The position numbers and the translations under genes are program-made. Under the pieces are notes generated by a model that made no database searches, had not been told where the DNA came from, and saw nothing but the letters and a program-made list of their open reading frames with translations. Positions 60,882 through 64,000 of a DNA stretch of 64,000 nt are shown here, piece after piece (position 1 is the stretch's first letter; every line of letters begins with the position of its first letter). The DNA comes from Crocinitomix algicola (GTDB lineage Bacteria > Bacteroidota > Bacteroidia > Flavobacteriales_D > Crocinitomicaceae). Location: assembly GCF_001661595.2 (NCBI RefSeq), contig NZ_LYPF02000001.1, positions 326,342 through 390,341 of the forward strand. Direction: 5' to 3'.

Positions 60882-61693
60882 AAATGAAATTTGATTCCTA
60901 CTTTGAATGATGCCCTCTGATAAATATGGCTTGTTCTGATGACGAGCTTATCTAAATTATATGGATCAAAAATAAATGAATCATTGATTTCACCATATTG
61001 TTCGTATCCAAAATTTGTGTACAAACCTGTTGAGTAACGAGATAACAATGGTAATGAAGCTTCTAAATTTAACACTAAACGTTCGGTAATTGGATAAGAA
61101 CGACCAACCAAAACCCGTAGGCTAAGTGATGTACCACGAGCTGATTCGGTTTCTATATCATAGTTTTGTGATAAAATATTTGCCCGTTTCACGAAGAACG
61201 AAGATTCAGTAGTATTGCCCAATTTACCAAGTAACAGTTCATTTTCATTGAAACTTAGCACTCCATATTGCATGCGAAAACCAAAGTATTTTCCAACACC
61301 TGCAATACTTCCTCTAATGTAGTATTTAAAATCCAATGAAAAGTTATGCTGTCGACCTTTAATTTCGTTCAATACTTTTTGATTATGGAATAAATTTATA
61401 TTAGAATTAAACAAATGTGATTTTACATTTGCAAACTGATACGAAGCTGTGGCTTCAATACGATTACCTAAAATTCTTGAATATCCTATTGAAAAAGCTG
61501 GAATTACGTATCTTAGTGGTGCAACTCTAGTAGAATCGTTTCCTTTAACCTTTATTTTTATTGTTCTTGTTTGAGTTGTTATTCCATTAAAATCAATATT
61601 CACAGCATTAAGACTTCCAATATATCCTGATTGGGAAAATAACGAGTAACAGACCAAATTTATACAGCACAATAATATAAATAACCTTTTCAT
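60878..61693 (-). CDS. Outer-membrane beta-barrel-like protein
   Basis: The 271-residue protein has a signal peptide (to about 20) and alternating amphipathic strands through the body (IGYSRILGNRIEATASYQFA, FSLDFKYYIRGSIAG, SLSLRVLVGRSYPI), ending VGIKFHF, a C-terminal phenylalanine typical of barrel insertion. It follows the M48 protease gene by a 4-base overlap. Probably an outer-membrane barrel; no specific family recognised. Confidence 0.75.
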   Translation of the reverse strand: MKRLFILLCCINLVCYSLFSQSGYIGSLNAVNIDFNGITTQTRTIKIKVKGNDSTRVAPLRYVIPAFSIGYSRILGNRIEATASYQFANVKSHLFNSNINLFHNQKVLNEIKGRQHNFSLDFKYYIRGSIAGVGKYFGFRMQYGVLSFNENELLLGKLGNTTESSFFVKRANILSQNYDIETESARGTSLSLRVLVGRSYPITERLVLNLEASLPLLSRYSTGLYTNFGYEQYGEINDSFIFDPYNLDKLVIRTSHIYQRASFKVGIKFHF

Positions 61694-63921
61694 TTTTTAA
61701 CCTGATTTAGTTGATACATAACATCATAGATATACGCCTGTAAAACTCTTGAATGTAATTTTAACTTTACATCGGCTACATTTGCAAACACAATTTCGTC
61801 CTTATCTACATTTGCTACAAAAGTTATTAATTCAAAATTATTATGTGTTATTAATAAATCAGCAACTGCAATCGGTATAAGATATGGAAATAAAATTGAA
61901 TAAAAATGAACGGCTTTAGCTTCATTTCTTTGCTTAATTGCAAAAGCACCAGTAAAAAGAAAATGCTCCGTGCCATACATTTTTTTTACATTAGCCACCC
62001 TGTCGTTTGACGAACAAATCATTTCAATGTCTTGATGTTTCATTAATTCCTTTACCCATCTCAACATAATTCCTAGAGCATTATATTCATCAACTGAATT
62101 AGGAGTTAACATTTTCGAATCAAGCAATTCCGTTTTCATGTTTAATTTTGGATATACTTTATCATACAAAGCACTCATTTCCTCCTTTTTGCGTTCTGAT
62201 TTTATTAAATCTTTTTTACGATTCACTTTGAATTGCTCGAATATCGGATCAACAATAACTATTTTCTTAAATACATTTTCACCCTCCTTATTTCCCTCTT
62301 TACTAGTTTCTACTTGCTGTTGTGATTCTTCATGTTCTTTTTTAATATTTTCAAGCTCATCGATAAGATTTTTATCACGAACAAGATCATGTAAGGCATA
62401 TAAGTAAAAATCGTCATTTTCAACTTTATCACTTGAATTCAAATCGTCTCTCAGAGCATTCAACTCTTTTTTTCTCCTTATTTTTTGATACTTTGACATA
62501 TCTGACTCTTCAATTTTTAAAAGCGAATCTTCGATATCAAAGTCAAGCGCAACTTCTTTTAATTCCTTTAAATAATTTTCCTTTGCTTTGTCCTTCAGCT
62601 TTGTAAAATCAAATTTAGAACGAACAGCTAGTTCTTTTTTCATATCTTTTTCATAAGCTTTAAATACCGAATCATTCATGTATTTTTCAGCCATATCATA
62701 TGCAAATCGATATGCTAATACATTTAAAAAATCTTTTGATATATCGCTTAAAAAAAGGTGCAGTACATAGCTTTCTCCTTCAATGTCTTGAGGTTTTTCA
62801 CTTACCTCACTGAATCGATTCGCATTTTTGTACTTTGCTAAACCATATAAAGATTTAACCAATGACAAATCTAAAAATCTGTTGTTGGGAAATTCTTTTT
62901 GAAGTAGATAGGAAAGATAAATTGCTTTTCCATATTCGCGTTGAGAAAGAGTAATGCTAACATTTTCAAACCTAGCTAAATTCTGTACTTCTCTAAATTC
63001 TTTTTCTGAAATAACAAATTTCTTATTCCCTTTCGATTTATCGGTCCCTACCTTCATGATTACATTATTCATTCGCTTTTCAATATTCGGATGGCTGCTG
63101 TTTAAATCATCGTAATTGAATTCTTTCGACACTTTGTTTAATGTGTCAATAAAATAAGAATCTGGTATAATGAGTTGAGAGGAATTTAGAAATGTTGATT
63201 CGAATTTAAAATCCTCAAAAGGTAAATAGGAATACAATAACATTTCAAATGATGTATATATCTCGTCAACATCATATTCAGTGTTCATATAAATATCAAC
63301 TCCTTTTTCATCTGCTTCAAATTCACTACTTTTGTTGTAAACACTTAATGCTGCCACTTTAGACTCATGGTCCATTTTGTAATATTTCCCTTTACCCTTT
63401 TCCAAGGTTTGGCGCTCCACATAACTTTCCTTAACATGATGCTCAATGTAATGCGATACCTCATGGGCAATGATATAGGCTAGCTGCGCTTCATTTTCAA
63501 GCTGAGCCAATAATTCAGTTGTAAAAACTATAATTCCTTGATCAGTAGAAAAAGCGTTTGCGGTTGTGCTTTTTAAAACGTAAAATCTCAGCTCATCTTT
63601 CAAAGAACTTTCAGCTCGTAAGGTGTAACTAGCTACTCGATTTAAGTATTTACTCAATTTTTCATTGAATAATATATTACCACTCAGTAATAGCTCATCA
63701 ATATAATACCGTGTACTTAAAAAAAAGTCTTTATCCAAGTCTTTATCCTCATTCTCCAAATAGTCTTGTTCGGATTTATCATATGATTTTGTTGTGAAAT
63801 CTTTGGGTATTTTTCCACTAGCGTATAGTCCACTGAAATTTTCAGTCGTTTGACTAATTGTCAAACTTGTAGCGTTTAACCAAACCATTATACACAAAAC
63901 AAATATCTTCCTTATTCCCAT
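61690..63921 (-). CDS. M48 family metalloprotease
   Basis: The 743-residue protein has a signal peptide (to about 23) and an M48 domain with the zinc motif H153-E154-x-x-H157 in AHEVSHYIEHH and the third ligand E200 in SSEFEADEKG. A long, highly charged helical region (about 300-570) follows, then a C-terminal domain. It is probably a periplasmic or outer-membrane quality-control protease, like BepA-type enzymes. It is co-transcribed with an outer-membrane protein gene. Near-match AAAATTTG lies just upstream. Confidence 0.88.
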   Translation of the reverse strand: MGIRKIFVLCIMVWLNATSLTISQTTENFSGLYASGKIPKDFTTKSYDKSEQDYLENEDKDLDKDFFLSTRYYIDELLLSGNILFNEKLSKYLNRVASYTLRAESSLKDELRFYVLKSTTANAFSTDQGIIVFTTELLAQLENEAQLAYIIAHEVSHYIEHHVKESYVERQTLEKGKGKYYKMDHESKVAALSVYNKSSEFEADEKGVDIYMNTEYDVDEIYTSFEMLLYSYLPFEDFKFESTFLNSSQLIIPDSYFIDTLNKVSKEFNYDDLNSSHPNIEKRMNNVIMKVGTDKSKGNKKFVISEKEFREVQNLARFENVSITLSQREYGKAIYLSYLLQKEFPNNRFLDLSLVKSLYGLAKYKNANRFSEVSEKPQDIEGESYVLHLFLSDISKDFLNVLAYRFAYDMAEKYMNDSVFKAYEKDMKKELAVRSKFDFTKLKDKAKENYLKELKEVALDFDIEDSLLKIEESDMSKYQKIRRKKELNALRDDLNSSDKVENDDFYLYALHDLVRDKNLIDELENIKKEHEESQQQVETSKEGNKEGENVFKKIVIVDPIFEQFKVNRKKDLIKSERKKEEMSALYDKVYPKLNMKTELLDSKMLTPNSVDEYNALGIMLRWVKELMKHQDIEMICSSNDRVANVKKMYGTEHFLFTGAFAIKQRNEAKAVHFYSILFPYLIPIAVADLLITHNNFELITFVANVDKDEIVFANVADVKLKLHSRVLQAYIYDVMYQLNQVKK

Positions 63922-64000
63922 TTATTAACCAAATTTTACAACTAACATATTCCTAACCGCTCTATTTTTTTCTTTGATATAAAGTTCAAGCATATCTAGG

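Overview
The window is AT-rich chromosomal DNA from a member of the Bacteroidota, most likely the order Flavobacteriales. The evidence is: recurrent TAnnTTTG -7 promoter elements; proteins with type IX secretion (T9SS) C-terminal sorting domains; a DUF3276 PUR-like protein; glutamine synthetase III; paired TlpA/DUF4369 proteins; DUF4836; and the DUF1800/DUF1501 pair. No rRNA, tRNA, CRISPR array, transposase or phage module was found. A family such as Crocinitomicaceae is only a guess.

Layout. 1-3.6 kb: DUF3276 protein, tRNA-modifying MtaB, ornithine aminotransferase (rocD) and a small unknown protein. 3.7-6.8 kb: a helical-repeat protein, an IMPACT-family protein and an M42-like aminopeptidase. 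7-12.5 kb: a DUF1800/DUF1501/discoidin-T9SS operon, a YdeI-like protein, and a T9SS gene interrupted by an in-frame stop. 12.5-24.4 kb: glutamine synthetase III, Hsp20, DUF4836 lipoprotein, Omp28-like T9SS protein, Nudix, acyl-CoA carboxyltransferase, methyltransferase, ElbB, a DCC thiol protein and an AI-2E family permease.

24.4-29.3 kb is the accessory and most unusual part. It starts with an unlisted 45-residue Cys/Lys-rich protein whose promoter spacer carries a perfect 7-1-7 palindrome of the Fur/PerR type. A truncated T9SS gene follows, then a tandem array of six paralogous lipoproteins interleaved with four copies of a ~168-bp coding module. The array shows fusion scars, overlapping starts and stops, a one-base deletion and a poly-A frameshift.

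29.3-41 kb: ABC-F ATPase, small lipoproteins, and a tightly coupled WG-repeat/TonB-like/AAC(3)/D-cysteine desulfhydrase-like operon on the minus strand. An LpxL-like acyltransferase-rarA-menA-trmD run follows on the plus strand. 41.6-51 kb: a cold-shock gene and small membrane proteins, then an eight-gene minus-strand operon (solute-binding-like protein, N-formylglutamate amidohydrolase, lpxK, purine nucleoside phosphorylase, gatB, two TlpA proteins, LpxH-like). 51-64 kb: two convergent exported proteins, CPBP protease, apaG, pruA, a GlsA/GlsB-like acyltransferase pair for amino-acid lipids, a lipoprotein, a LOG-family protein, and an operon of an M48 protease and an outer-membrane protein.

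Functional links: rocD and pruA together convert ornithine to glutamate; glutamine synthetase and N-formylglutamate hydrolase also feed or use glutamate. LpxK, the LpxH-like hydrolase and the LpxL-like acyltransferase belong to lipid A synthesis. Many promoters sit so close to the start codon that their transcripts must be leaderless or nearly so.
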